Below, piece after piece: positions 1 to 8,927 of a stretch of 64,000 bases of DNA. The notes below the pieces were generated by a model, which saw only the letters and a list, made by a program, of their open reading frames with translations, searched no databases and had not been told where the DNA came from. This DNA is from Segatella copri (GTDB taxonomy: Bacteria > Bacteroidota > Bacteroidia > Bacteroidales > Bacteroidaceae). The position numbers and the translations under genes are program-made. The DNA lies in NCBI RefSeq assembly GCF_015074785.1, contig NZ_CP042464.1, positions 2,167,001 through 2,231,000 of the forward strand, in the 5' to 3' direction. Within the stretch, counting starts at the first letter, position 1. Each line of letters opens with the position of its first letter.

Positions 1-24
1 CCTCATTTGTTACCTCCTCTCTGA

Positions 25-1444
25 GTTTCAATCCACACACCCACGAAGGGTGTGACGATAGTTTTGCGTGCTTACCACGTAAGCGGCTCAGTTTCAATCC
101 ACACACCCACGAAGGGTGTGACAACATATTCTTGCATGTTGCCGTCTGTAACCTTTGTTTCAATCCACACACCCACGAAGGGTGTGACGTAATATTGATT
201 ATGTTTCGCCTTCTGACAATATGTTTCAATCCACACACCCACGAAGGGTGTGACATGATTGATACATCGAATTTCCGCTCTCAGTTTGTTTCAATCCACA
301 CACCCACGAAGGGTGTGACGGTGTTGCTGGTTCTTTACTTGGTGGTCTTTTTGGTTTCAATCCACACACCCACGAAGGGTGTGACATAACGCTGTATATC
401 ATTTGACATATTTTGACCCGTTTCAATCCACACACCCACGAAGGGTGTGACCTTGACTTGAACATTCAGCAAAATGAGTGGTCTTTGTTTCAATCCACAC
501 ACCCACGAAGGGTGTGACCCATACGCTCTTACCGTCTGCTTAAATAGTTAAAGTTTCAATCCACACACCCACGAAGGGTGTGACAAAGCGAAGATACGCT
601 GACATTCGGCAACCAGTACGTTTCAATCCACACACCCACGAAGGGTGTGACTTATCACGGTGTGCGGTCAAGACCTCCCGAACTTGTTTCAATCCACACA
701 CCCACGAAGGGTGTGACCTGTGCGATGGCTTCCTGCTGCTTTGGCTTTTTGTTTCAATCCACACACCCACGAAGGGTGTGACGCGATGCCGTTCAACTTG
801 GTTTTGAGTGCTGTCGTGTTTCAATCCACACACCCACGAAGGGTGTGACGGTCGTTTGCGACTTGAAAACCTCGGGCAAGGAGTTTCAATCCACACACCC
901 ACGAAGGGTGTGACGTGATAATCTCGATAAACTTCTTCATACGCTCTGTTTCAATCCACACACCCACGAAGGGTGTGACCAGCCCACAAAATGTTCGTTC
1001 AAAGATGATAAAGGTTTCAATCCACACACCCACGAAGGGTGTGACAGAACACCGGTGAAATAATCTAAAGGCAAATTACTGTTTCAATCCACACACCCAC
1101 GAAGGGTGTGACACCGGCGGTCTTCTTTCTGGCATTGCCCAGAAAGTTTCAATCCACACACCCACGAAGGGTGTGACTCTGCTGCGTCTCAGATTGCTCA
1201 GTTTGCATTTCAGTTTCAATCCACACACCCACGAAGGGTGTGACAGCTAGCTGATACAAATCTCCGTTGGCTCGATAAGGTTTCAATCCACACACCCACG
1301 AAGGGTGTGACATAAAAGCTTTAGTCTTTTCAACCTTATCAGAAAGTTTCAATCCACACACCCACGAAGGGTGTGACAACCAGCACCAGCAATAGCAGCA
1401 GCACCTAAACCAGTTTCAATCCACACACCCACGAAGGGTGTGAC
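25..1444 (-). CRISPR. Type I-C CRISPR array, 22 repeats, truncated by window edge
   Basis: Twenty-two copies of a 32-nt repeat (plus strand begins GTTTCAATCC, ends GGGTGTGAC) start at 25, 91, 157, 223, 288, 354, 420, 487, 553, 620, 686, 751, 818, 883, 948, 1014, 1081, 1146, 1213, 1280, 1346 and 1413. All copies look identical, including the one at 1413 nearest the cas genes. The 21 complete spacers are 33-35 nt; a partial spacer (1-24) shows the array continues leftwards. Transcription is inferred to be leftward (minus strand), because the reverse complement ends TGGATTGAAAC, the usual I-C 3' end, and the leader and cas genes lie to the right on the same strand. In that sense the repeat folds with CACACCC/GGGTGTG around TTCGT; cleavage at the stem base would leave the 11-nt tag TGGATTGAAAC, as Cas5c does in studied I-C systems. 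I saw no spacer matching the rest of the window. Confidence 0.98.
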
Positions 1445-1619
1445 TGCATATTCAGCAAATAGCTGAATATCATGATGCAAAGATAATTATTTTGCGAAAG
1501 ATGGCAAAATAATTACACGTAAAATATTATAAAAGGCATAATATTTGTAAGTCACTGATTTTAAGAAGGTGCGAAACTATAGGTTATTTTGCAATACTAT
1601 AGGTTCGCACCCTCATACA
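1445..1619 (-). promoter_or_regulatory. CRISPR leader with pre-crRNA promoter and stacked inverted repeats
   Basis: This AT-rich 175-bp gap separates cas2 from the first repeat. On the minus strand it carries a Bacteroidota-type promoter: -33 TTG at 1507-1505 and -7 TATCTTTG at 1485-1478, 19 nt apart, firing into the array. It also holds perfect inverted repeats: 1448-1456/1462-1470 (9 bp), 1484-1495/1504-1515 (12 bp, spanning the -33 to -7 interval), 1522-1530/1538-1546 (9 bp) and 1568-1575/1604-1611 (8 bp). The role as leader and integration-guiding region is inference from position. Confidence 0.8.
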
Positions 1620-1910
1620 TTAAATGATAAGCTCACCAGTAAAGTCAAGCCCCATATCCTTACCCAAAGTCTCGACTTTACGTTTCCAATTTTTCCCAAG
1701 AATATAGAACCTAATACTATCTTGTTCAGTATCAATAATCCCTTTCAACTGGTCCCTCAATACGAAAAACTGAGATTCCGTCAAAATACACTCAAAAACA
1801 GAGTTTTGAACTCTCTTTCCGTAATTCAAACACGCCCTTGCTACATTGCGTAAACGTTTCGCACCATGAGCCGAGGTAATGTTTACATCATAAGTAATCA
1901 ATACAAACAT
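1620..1910 (-). CDS. cas2: CRISPR-associated endoribonuclease-fold protein Cas2 (type I-C)
   Basis: This 96-residue protein has the size and fold signature of Cas2: an N-terminal beta strand LITYDV with the conserved Asp at residue 8, then a helix rich in Arg/Lys and NSVFEC in the second strand. Cas2 dimers bridge two Cas1 dimers in the adaptation complex that inserts new spacers next to the leader. The gene starts three bases after the cas1 stop codon, so it is the last gene of the cas operon, and its own stop is about 175 bp from the first repeat. The start codon is ATG and the length is normal for the family. Nothing suggests damage. Confidence 0.96.
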   Translation of the reverse strand: MFVLITYDVNITSAHGAKRLRNVARACLNYGKRVQNSVFECILTESQFFVLRDQLKGIIDTEQDSIRFYILGKNWKRKVETLGKDMGLDFTGELII

Positions 1911-1913
1911 ACA

Positions 1914-2936
1914 CTACTTGATTAAAAACACTGGATAATCATCAATATCCTTACGAATGAATCTCGCCAACAACATTGCTTGAACATAAGGAAGAAGACC
2001 TATACTTACCTTTTCATTTAAATAAGGATGAATAATCTGCTCCTTCTTTCTGTTTTGCCAAGCAGACAATATAATCTTACGCCCCGAGTCTGTCATGACG
2101 ATACCTTCGTCACCCTGCTTGATGAAATCTTTGATGGTAATCTGTTTTCTGTTGATTAAAGATAGAACCAATCTATCACCCAAATATGCTCGCAGCTCCT
2201 CCATCATATCCAAAGATAAAGATGCACGCCCTGGTCTTAAAGTATGCATAAACCCTACGTATGGGTCTAAGCCAACAGTCTCCAAAGCCGATGTCATATC
2301 ATTACATATAAGAGTATATACGAAAGATAACATCGCATTAATCGCATCTTTTGGTGGTCGACGATTGCGACCTTCAAATACAAAATCTTCTTTCTGATTT
2401 AGAAGAAGACGTGAGAATACACCAAAATAAGCAGTGGCAGCTTCTCCTTCTATTCCTCTCACACTATCTATAGATTCAGCATTCAAAACTCTTCTTTTGC
2501 ACCGAAGCAGTTCCTCGCAAACACGTTCTATAGCCTCATCATCTCCATTGTCTCTAATAAAACGACGCAAGATATTACGATAGTTTTGGATTTTTCCTCC
2601 TATGAAAAGTTTACTGAGATGAAGAGCATAGTTAGGTTCATCAGAATTCTTATATTGTGCTTTTCTCAGCAAAACGTTTCCCCTAGTCGGACCTTGCGAA
2701 CGGCTGATATATCTTCCTTGAGGTGAAAGGAAGGTTAGAGAAACATTATTATCTGCACACAGTTTCATCAATCCTGGACTTGCCCCCATATAACCAAAAG
2801 TAATAATTTGCTCTATATTATGGATAGGAATACGGAATATCTCGTTTTGCTTCACAGATATCACAACATTCAACCCATCTTTACTTAGATAGGCTTCAGG
2901 TGTGGTCACGTATAATGTATTAAGTAATATCCTCAT
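1914..2936 (-). CDS. cas1: CRISPR integrase Cas1 (type I-C)
   Basis: The 340-residue product is a full-length Cas1, the metal-dependent integrase that joins pre-spacers to the leader-repeat junction together with Cas2. The N-terminal beta domain (about 1-80) is followed by the all-helical catalytic domain. The GIEGEAA motif places the first metal ligand at Glu163, His231 sits in FMHTLRPGRASL, and the acidic LDMMEE run (243-247) supplies the third ligand. The gene overlaps the end of cas4 by 17 bp and lies three bases before cas2, so cas4, cas1 and cas2 form a translationally coupled adaptation module. Type I-C assignment follows from the whole operon. No missing catalytic residue was seen. 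Confidence 0.97.
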   Translation of the reverse strand: MRILLNTLYVTTPEAYLSKDGLNVVISVKQNEIFRIPIHNIEQIITFGYMGASPGLMKLCADNNVSLTFLSPQGRYISRSQGPTRGNVLLRKAQYKNSDEPNYALHLSKLFIGGKIQNYRNILRRFIRDNGDDEAIERVCEELLRCKRRVLNAESIDSVRGIEGEAATAYFGVFSRLLLNQKEDFVFEGRNRRPPKDAINAMLSFVYTLICNDMTSALETVGLDPYVGFMHTLRPGRASLSLDMMEELRAYLGDRLVLSLINRKQITIKDFIKQGDEGIVMTDSGRKIILSAWQNRKKEQIIHPYLNEKVSIGLLPYVQAMLLARFIRKDIDDYPVFLIK

Positions 2937-3591
2937 ATAGATTCTTGTTTAAATAGGTTGATACTAGAGTACAATCACTCATTTCTGGCATACAGAGATT
3001 TACCAGAGAACAATTCTTACAATGATGCTGTTTGTTAGCTTTTGGCAAGATACCGCTTTTAAATACCTCATGCATCTGAAGGGCACATTGAATAGTCGTA
3101 CTTCTTAATGACTCAGAAATAGAAATTGTTTCTCTATGTTTTACTTCATCATAATACAATGCACCGTATGGAATATGGATACCATACATTTCTTCGAGAC
3201 ACATTGCCTGGGCAGCCAATTGTACTTCATCTCTTTCATCAGGCTTATGATGACCTCTTTTATACTCCACAGGGTATGGTTTCCAATATCCTTTGTAGCG
3301 ATTATGAGTTATAGCATCTTCTGAAGAATCAGTTGGAACAAGTTCTACTGCATCAGTTATACCATACAATCCTAATTCTTTAGAGGCAATATGGAGGGAG
3401 CGAAGTGTGATAACATCACCATTTTTCTGACGATAGAAGGGATTATCTACGTTCTTGTGTAGAATCTGCCCTTCTGTCGTTAGTTTATTTTCTGCCCATT
3501 GTTGCTCGATATGAATCAAAGCCCATTGTCGAGGGCAGAACATAAAGTGCTGTATCCCCGACAACATGAGCATTTCGTCTTCAGTATACAT
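2920..3591 (-). CDS. cas4: CRISPR adaptation nuclease Cas4 (type I-C)
   Basis: The 223-residue protein is a RecB-type PD-(D/E)xK nuclease with an iron-sulfur cluster; Cas4 trims pre-spacers and selects the PAM end in I-C systems. Cys19 near the N terminus and Cys191, Cys194 and Cys200 near the C terminus form the expected one-plus-three cluster. The nuclease core shows Asp80 in GITDAVE, Glu109 and Lys111 in PVEYKRG, and Gln124 in the following helix (VQLAAQAMCLEE). The gene begins seven bases after cas7 ends and overlaps cas1 by 17 bp. It is intact and of normal size, so the adaptation arm of this locus looks functional. Confidence 0.97.
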   Translation of the reverse strand: MYTEDEMLMLSGIQHFMFCPRQWALIHIEQQWAENKLTTEGQILHKNVDNPFYRQKNGDVITLRSLHIASKELGLYGITDAVELVPTDSSEDAITHNRYKGYWKPYPVEYKRGHHKPDERDEVQLAAQAMCLEEMYGIHIPYGALYYDEVKHRETISISESLRSTTIQCALQMHEVFKSGILPKANKQHHCKNCSLVNLCMPEMSDCTLVSTYLNKNLYEDIT

Positions 3592-3598
3592 GATGATA

Positions 3599-4462
3599 CT
3601 AAATCAATTCTTCAACTGTTACACCGCTAGGGACAGAGTCCATATCTATTGTAACCTTATAATCGTTAAACGATCTTGGTACCGCATCCGGATTCGTATC
3701 AGGATTTCTCTCAATTTTCACCAAATCAAACAATTTATTCGCTGGAGCATTACCCAGAACAGAATCATGTTTGAACACGATTAATTTCTGAGCACTCATC
3801 AAGCCCCTTGCTGCAGAACGGTCAACATCAAACATGTTCTTCAATGCATCAAAGAATAGTTGAAGATCATCCTCTGAAAAACCTGTTTGCTTTGCAAGAT
3901 TAGCAGAGATAAAACCATGACAAACATAGAGACCATAAGGGACAGTTGCTTTGCGGCCCATAGTTCTGTTGTCACCTTTCTGCTTTTCTGCTTCATTTTC
4001 TGTAGCTACCGCCATTCGAGTAATAGAATGTTCAGCAGTTGCAATTGAATCTACAGAGCGAGCAAATGTAAGCTGAATAGGACCTCTTACCTGTCCTGCA
4101 TTCTTTCCTGTAGACATTACAGCACCAAAAGTACGAATATCATAATAGTTCTTGCACATAAATAAACGAGCTGCTGCCGTTTTGTCTTTTGCGCTCTTGA
4201 CTTCTGAGTCATCATGTGCCTTATCTATCTCATTGTTGAGAACGGCCTTCTCCTTGATAAAAATATCATACCCATCAGCCAGACTTTTTGCTACCTGCAC
4301 ATAGTTGCGCACCTTACGCTTCAAGCACACATCAGTAACTAAGCCCATACCTGTTTCTGCATCCACACGAGGAAGATTACCTGCATCTGGGTCTCCATTA
4401 GGATTACCATCCTGAACATCAAAAATGTACACGAAATCAATTTTATTTTTTAATTCAGCCAT
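3599..4462 (-). CDS. cas7c: Cascade backbone subunit Cas7 (Csd2, type I-C)
   Basis: This 287-residue RAMP-superfamily protein matches the Csd2 family. The start [20 protein letters not shown] followed by a stretch rich in Gly, Pro and Asp and 'LPRVDAETG' is typical of the first strand and loop of Cas7. About seven copies line the crRNA in I-C Cascade and bind target DNA. The gene sits between cas8c (28-bp gap) and cas4 (7-bp gap) on the minus strand. Length is normal and no frame damage was seen. In Cascade, Cas7 acts with Cas5c and Cas8c. Confidence 0.95.
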   Translation of the reverse strand: MAELKNKIDFVYIFDVQDGNPNGDPDAGNLPRVDAETGMGLVTDVCLKRKVRNYVQVAKSLADGYDIFIKEKAVLNNEIDKAHDDSEVKSAKDKTAAARLFMCKNYYDIRTFGAVMSTGKNAGQVRGPIQLTFARSVDSIATAEHSITRMAVATENEAEKQKGDNRTMGRKATVPYGLYVCHGFISANLAKQTGFSEDDLQLFFDALKNMFDVDRSAARGLMSAQKLIVFKHDSVLGNAPANKLFDLVKIERNPDTNPDAVPRSFNDYKVTIDMDSVPSGVTVEELI

Positions 4463-4489
4463 AATATTTATTTTTTAAACGTTAATATT

Positions 4490-6238
4490 TTAATCTTTAT
4501 TCTCTTCCTCTTTCTTCGTAAAGAATTCTTGTTTCTGATGATAGTATCCAATAAAGAATCTACCCTGGTCTTGAAGATCAAGATGTGCAGGGAAACCTGT
4601 TGCAGGAATCTTATCCATAATCTCCTGCTTCATCTTCTCAAAGAAGATTTTCTTACCCTGATTCGACAACTTCTCCATGTGATGTGAAGAAAGATTAAGA
4701 ATTGTAGCAAACACTGAAGCTGGTGTTGCACTGGCAGCATTCATATATCTTTCACGTATGCTGCTACCTCCATTTGCATCTACTTGAATCTTATCAAGAA
4801 CTGCAAAAAGACGACCACATAAGTAGCCTTGATTAGTGTTACTTTTGTCCAACATAATTTCTATTTTTTTATTATTACTACTTGTTCTATTGAGATATGC
4901 CTTGATGATTGCCATACGAGCAATACGAATTGCATCTTTGCTGCCAGCCTCTGCTCTTATTCTGCGAATGCATGCAGAAAATAAAGTGAATGGATATGGT
5001 GTTCCTTGGAAGATACTTTTGACAATAGCTTCAGGAAGATTAGGGGTAGCTTCAGACTGTTTCCCGTTAAGAGTGACAGCTGAAAGCATACTCTTGATTC
5101 CCATATATGGTTTCTTATCATTACGAGTATCTTTGATTTCCATATCTTTAAAATGACACAATATCTTTCCTGCAAATTCTTTCAGAGAACATTCCGACCA
5201 ATATACAACGGCTATTCTAGCCGAATTTGGAGCAAGTCCAAGTATATAGAAGCGGTCTTCTAATGATGTTTTCAAACTTCCAGAATATATAGCCGTAAAC
5301 ACTTTGCGCACTTGCTCTATCTTAGCATTTGGATCATCAACCTCTTCTTCAGTATATCCCAACAGGTCAAAGAGGCTACCTTCAGTCTGTTCTGCTGCCT
5401 CGCTGTTAGAGGACGCCCAAAAAATAAATGAACGATCGCCAATTCGGAACTTATTTCGAGAATTCTTTGATAATAGTTTCAATAAAGCCGTAGTATATTT
5501 AAACTCAGCTTCTTCTGATATAGGCGCATTTAGCCCCATTTTCTTTCCATAAGAATCATAGCCAGAATTAACCTGGAAAGCAACAAGTTTAGCATTGCTC
5601 TTTCCTCCCAAGATGAACGAACTATAAGTCGTATTAACAGGCTTTTCCTTTACTCCTGTTATAAGACAGACAGCCTTCTTGTTTTCGTTTGACTTACTCC
5701 GTTTCTTTACTTGAAGAATTTCATTGTCACTAGCTGCATATCCATTTATTCCTATCACGCTGAATGTTATATTTTTTGCAAGATACTTACAGAAATCACC
5801 CCAATGCGAATCATGTTTAATAGCATTGATTGTTTCCAAACTAAACTTTTTATAGAAAGCATGTATAGCCTGCACAAAACTATTATCCGGCAAGATATTA
5901 AAAAAGTTTTCTACATCTTTTTTAAAAGCAGTCAAAGTTTTCTCATTTCGAGTCATTTCTTTAGCATAATCAAAATTGTCTTTTGCTTTTACTTCTTTTA
6001 AGCCTAAAATATAACCAGCATGATCTCCCATACAATGCGGTACTGGAGCTGACGTACGCTCTTCTGGACGAAACGTCAGAAGCGGCAAACCACTATCGCC
6101 TCCTAAAGGTTCAAGACGTATGAAATTTCCTTTCTCATCTAAAACAATAGAATAATAAAAATCAACATACGCCATATCCATAGGAACGATATCATCACCG
6201 CATCTATTATAATAGTCATATAATGCTTTTAGTATCAT
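4490..6238 (-). CDS. cas8c: Cascade large subunit Cas8c (Csd1, type I-C)
   Basis: The 582-residue protein is the type I-C signature subunit Csd1/Cas8c, which recognises the PAM, starts R-loop formation and docks Cas3. The beginning, MILKALYDYYNRCGDD followed by YVDFYYSIVLDEKGNF, and the later FIFWASSN and FYILGLAPNSARIAV stretches are characteristic of the family. In studied I-C systems a small subunit (Cas11c) is made from an internal start in the 3' part of cas8c; the C-terminal helical part here is long enough for that, but this is inference. Its ATG overlaps the stop of cas5c by four bases, so the two are translationally coupled. The length is usual. Confidence 0.94.
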   Translation of the reverse strand: MILKALYDYYNRCGDDIVPMDMAYVDFYYSIVLDEKGNFIRLEPLGGDSGLPLLTFRPEERTSAPVPHCMGDHAGYILGLKEVKAKDNFDYAKEMTRNEKTLTAFKKDVENFFNILPDNSFVQAIHAFYKKFSLETINAIKHDSHWGDFCKYLAKNITFSVIGINGYAASDNEILQVKKRSKSNENKKAVCLITGVKEKPVNTTYSSFILGGKSNAKLVAFQVNSGYDSYGKKMGLNAPISEEAEFKYTTALLKLLSKNSRNKFRIGDRSFIFWASSNSEAAEQTEGSLFDLLGYTEEEVDDPNAKIEQVRKVFTAIYSGSLKTSLEDRFYILGLAPNSARIAVVYWSECSLKEFAGKILCHFKDMEIKDTRNDKKPYMGIKSMLSAVTLNGKQSEATPNLPEAIVKSIFQGTPYPFTLFSACIRRIRAEAGSKDAIRIARMAIIKAYLNRTSSNNKKIEIMLDKSNTNQGYLCGRLFAVLDKIQVDANGGSSIRERYMNAASATPASVFATILNLSSHHMEKLSNQGKKIFFEKMKQEIMDKIPATGFPAHLDLQDQGRFFIGYYHQKQEFFTKKEEENKD

Positions 6239-6927
6239 TTTAAAATCTCCTCACTATTAATTGGTGGAACAATAATTATGCCATCTTTCATCTGTGGACG
6301 ATAGAACATTGGCTGGATATTCTTCTTATCAGCAAAGTCCATATCATAGAGCATGATTCCTAAGTCTTTAGTACCACCTTGCTCTTCAGATATTGGTGGA
6401 GTCAATGTATCATCATCAGGATTAACGAGACGGAAAGAGGCAGAGAACTCACGAGTACCAAGATAAGGCTGATTGAAACATTGTCCCTTGCTTGCTCTAC
6501 GCTCAAACATCTGATAATACTTCATCGGATTCTCATCTTTACCCGGCTCATGAGAAAACAAATCTCCTTCTGCCTTTCGCTTCAATACAGAACGGAACTC
6601 CATCTTTGCCCAAATTCGATAACCAACATCTTTTAAAAGCAAAGTATTTTTCTGCTGACGTTTTTCCTCTATAAAGATGACAGATTTACCAGCTACCGCC
6701 CCCACCTCATTTCTTCTTACAGAAGTCCATTTGATAGGTTTCAACACCTCTATCTTGGTTATCTGCCAATGAATGGCAGGCTTCCAAAATATAGCCTCGA
6801 ATATAGCTCGTGCTGCTGATGGTGTAATCACATCATAGCTTACACGTTCAACTTTCAGTTCGGGTCTTGTGAAACAAGCCATATCGCCCCACACCTCCAA
6901 ACAATATTCTTTATCAGTATATTCCAT
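6235..6927 (-). CDS. cas5c: crRNA-processing Cascade subunit Cas5c (Cas5d)
   Basis: The 230-residue protein belongs to the type I-C Cas5 family, which replaces Cas6: it cuts pre-crRNA at the base of the repeat hairpin and then stays on the 5' handle. Family features seen are LEVWGDMACFTRPELKVER at the N terminus, the PSAARAIFEAIFWKP helix and IKWTSVRRNEVG near residue 70. It fits the repeat structure, which predicts an 11-nt handle. The gene lies 12 bp after the cas3 helicase gene and overlaps cas8c by four bases. Which Tyr/Lys/His residues are catalytic cannot be assigned safely from this sequence alone. Confidence 0.95.
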   Translation of the reverse strand: MEYTDKEYCLEVWGDMACFTRPELKVERVSYDVITPSAARAIFEAIFWKPAIHWQITKIEVLKPIKWTSVRRNEVGAVAGKSVIFIEEKRQQKNTLLLKDVGYRIWAKMEFRSVLKRKAEGDLFSHEPGKDENPMKYYQMFERRASKGQCFNQPYLGTREFSASFRLVNPDDDTLTPPISEEQGGTKDLGIMLYDMDFADKKNIQPMFYRPQMKDGIIIVPPINSEEILK

Positions 6928-6939
6928 ACCATTATATTT

Positions 6940-8439
6940 TTATTGTATTAATACTTCATTTGCCCAATTATTATCGATGCACAAGCCTATATGTTCATCA
7001 TACTGCTGTTTATAATCGACAACAAAGAGTCCCTCTTTTTTCTCACTAATGACACCCATATCTAACAAAGTTTTAAAGTCTGTCTTAGTGATATTTACAA
7101 TATACTTCGACAGTTTCCTTATCAGCATATATGAAGGTCCCTTTTCCAATAGCTGTTGTATAAGCTCGAAACTATTTCTCCAACAGACAACAACATTGAT
7201 ACCATTATCTTCAATCATCTGAAACTCTTTTGCAGCAGTAGCAAAACATATTTCCTTAGGATTATAAAGATAATGCTTCATATTCTTTACATCGAAACAT
7301 TCCTTTCTGCAATATAATTGCTTGAAATATGATGTCATCACATCTGGAGCAAGCCAATCTATCCCTGTACCAAGACTTAATCTTGCATTATTTGCAGCCT
7401 GCATTTCTCCTTTAGGAAGATTATGCTCTTTAGACAAAGAAAAGACATAAGTAGTACTCAAACCATTCTTTCCTTCTCGATTACATCGGCCGGCAGCTTG
7501 CAATACAGAGTCAAGTCCTGCCTCTTGCCTATATACAATAGGAAAATCTATATCAACTCCAGCTTCTATCAATTGCGTTGAGACTACACGGATAACTTCA
7601 TTCGTATCGTCCTTTAGAGCTTTTTTGAGCTTTTCTAACGTCTCGCTAATATGTGCCGGACACATCATCTTTGAAAGATGTAATGTAACACCCTCTTGCG
7701 GCAAACGTGTATAGAGTTCTCTAGCATCACGACGTGTATTCACAATACAAAGCACTCTTTTATGCTTGATTAACATCTCAGCAACCTCATCATACGTTCT
7801 TCCTTCGTTATTGATACTTAACTTTACCCTTCGCAACTTGTCATGCAAATTAAACTCTCGAGGAATGATTTCAGTAATATGGTCAATGCCTTTGAAGGCT
7901 GCCTTCGGATTACATCCTTCTATAAGTCCACTTAACACGGGTTGACTTGCCGTAGTGAACAAGAAAGAAACATTGAATAGTTTATGATACGTTTTCAATG
8001 AATCCACAACAGGCTGAAGATAGTCCATCGGAAGCATCTGAACCTCATCTAAGATTACTACACTATTGACTATATTGTGAAGCTTCCTACAAACAGATGG
8101 CTTATTGCTAAACATAGACTCAAATAATTGCACATTGGTTGTAACAATTATCGGATAGTCCCAATTTTCTGTTGCCAACTTCATTTTTTCCTGAAGTCTT
8201 TCATCTTTGATTTGCTCAGGATCTACATTACTATGATGCTCCAAAACATTCTCTTCTCCAAAGATGCTTCGTAGAACAGATGCCGTCTGAACAATGATAC
8301 TTGTATATGGAATGGCTATAATAATTTTTTTCTGACCATTTCTGATAGCATGCTTCATTGCCCATACCAAAGAAGATAAAGTTTTTCCTCCACCAGTTGG
8401 TACCGTCAAACTATAAAAACCTATTTCTGTATCCGACAT
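6940..8439 (-). CDS. cas3: Cas3 helicase part (SF2), separated from its HD domain
   Basis: This 499-residue protein is the superfamily 2 helicase part of type I Cas3, which unwinds target DNA after recruitment by Cascade. Motif I LTVPTGGGKT lies only at residues 11-20, motif II is DEVQ (131-134), motif III is in FTTASQP (161-167) and motif VI is QAAGRCNREGK (314-324). In typical I-C Cas3 (about 750-800 residues) roughly a hundred or more residues of HD-domain end and linker precede motif I; here there are ten. The ATG follows the stop of the HD gene after one base (TAA-A-ATG), so reinitiation could couple the two. The helicase core looks complete. The short N terminus suggests a deletion fused the two ends and split the gene. 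Confidence 0.9.
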   Translation of the reverse strand: MSDTEIGFYSLTVPTGGGKTLSSLVWAMKHAIRNGQKKIIIAIPYTSIIVQTASVLRSIFGEENVLEHHSNVDPEQIKDERLQEKMKLATENWDYPIIVTTNVQLFESMFSNKPSVCRKLHNIVNSVVILDEVQMLPMDYLQPVVDSLKTYHKLFNVSFLFTTASQPVLSGLIEGCNPKAAFKGIDHITEIIPREFNLHDKLRRVKLSINNEGRTYDEVAEMLIKHKRVLCIVNTRRDARELYTRLPQEGVTLHLSKMMCPAHISETLEKLKKALKDDTNEVIRVVSTQLIEAGVDIDFPIVYRQEAGLDSVLQAAGRCNREGKNGLSTTYVFSLSKEHNLPKGEMQAANNARLSLGTGIDWLAPDVMTSYFKQLYCRKECFDVKNMKHYLYNPKEICFATAAKEFQMIEDNGINVVVCWRNSFELIQQLLEKGPSYMLIRKLSKYIVNITKTDFKTLLDMGVISEKKEGLFVVDYKQQYDEHIGLCIDNNWANEVLIQ

Positions 8440-8440
8440 T

Positions 8441-8815
8441 TTAATACATTGCTTCTATTTCATCATAGTCATGTAAGCCTGTATGATGAGACACTATTTG
8501 ATTAACAAAGAAAATATCAGCTGATTTACCATAAAGTCTTCGTGCCAAAACTCCACCAATAAATGCATGGTTATAATTACCACAAACTTTAATATCAGGC
8601 TCATATCCACTCTCTTTTTTAATATGTTGCTGAAAAGCTTGTGATTCCTTACCCTTATCATGAAGCAGCCCTAAAACTTTTCCCCATTCACTCATGCCAA
8701 AATCACCGGCAAAACGAGAAGCGAGCCTAGCTACACCAACAGAATGTTCTTCATTAGATTGTATAATCCAATGACCTGAATAATTTTGATATATATGTGA
8801 TATTAATTCTGCCAT
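8441..8815 (-). CDS. Cas3 HD nuclease part (Cas3''), short
   Basis: The product (124 residues from ATG 8815; the frame extends ten codons upstream to a TTG, judged less likely) is the HD phosphohydrolase domain of Cas3, the nuclease that nicks and degrades target DNA. Seen in order are His24 in NEEHSVGVARLA, His52-Asp53 in LGLLHDKGK, His83 in YNHAFIGG and His110-His111 in VSHHTGL. The protein stops fourteen residues after the HH motif. The last part of the HD fold, which in other Cas3 proteins carries a further metal-binding Asp (SxLVDADxLDTE type) and the linker to the helicase, is absent from both this gene and its neighbour. Nuclease activity is therefore doubtful. First gene of the cas operon. 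Confidence 0.85.
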   Translation of the reverse strand: MAELISHIYQNYSGHWIIQSNEEHSVGVARLASRFAGDFGMSEWGKVLGLLHDKGKESQAFQQHIKKESGYEPDIKVCGNYNHAFIGGVLARRLYGKSADIFFVNQIVSHHTGLHDYDEIEAMY

Positions 8816-8927
8816 TTTCAATTTACCATTATCGAATTTAATCAATTTTCTCTACTAATGATTCTAGTTAAAGAATACCAAACACATCGAAAACAATTTA
8901 TTCATTATTATTTTGCTTCATATCTTT

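Noticed and set aside
132..1379. Open frames on both strands with repeating HPSWVCGLK or HTHEGCD peptides
   Set aside because: They are translations of the CRISPR repeat itself and carry no gene.
8816..8845. Ten-codon extension of the Cas3 HD gene
   Set aside because: It would need a TTG start; ATG 8815 (MAELISH) fits the usual family start.
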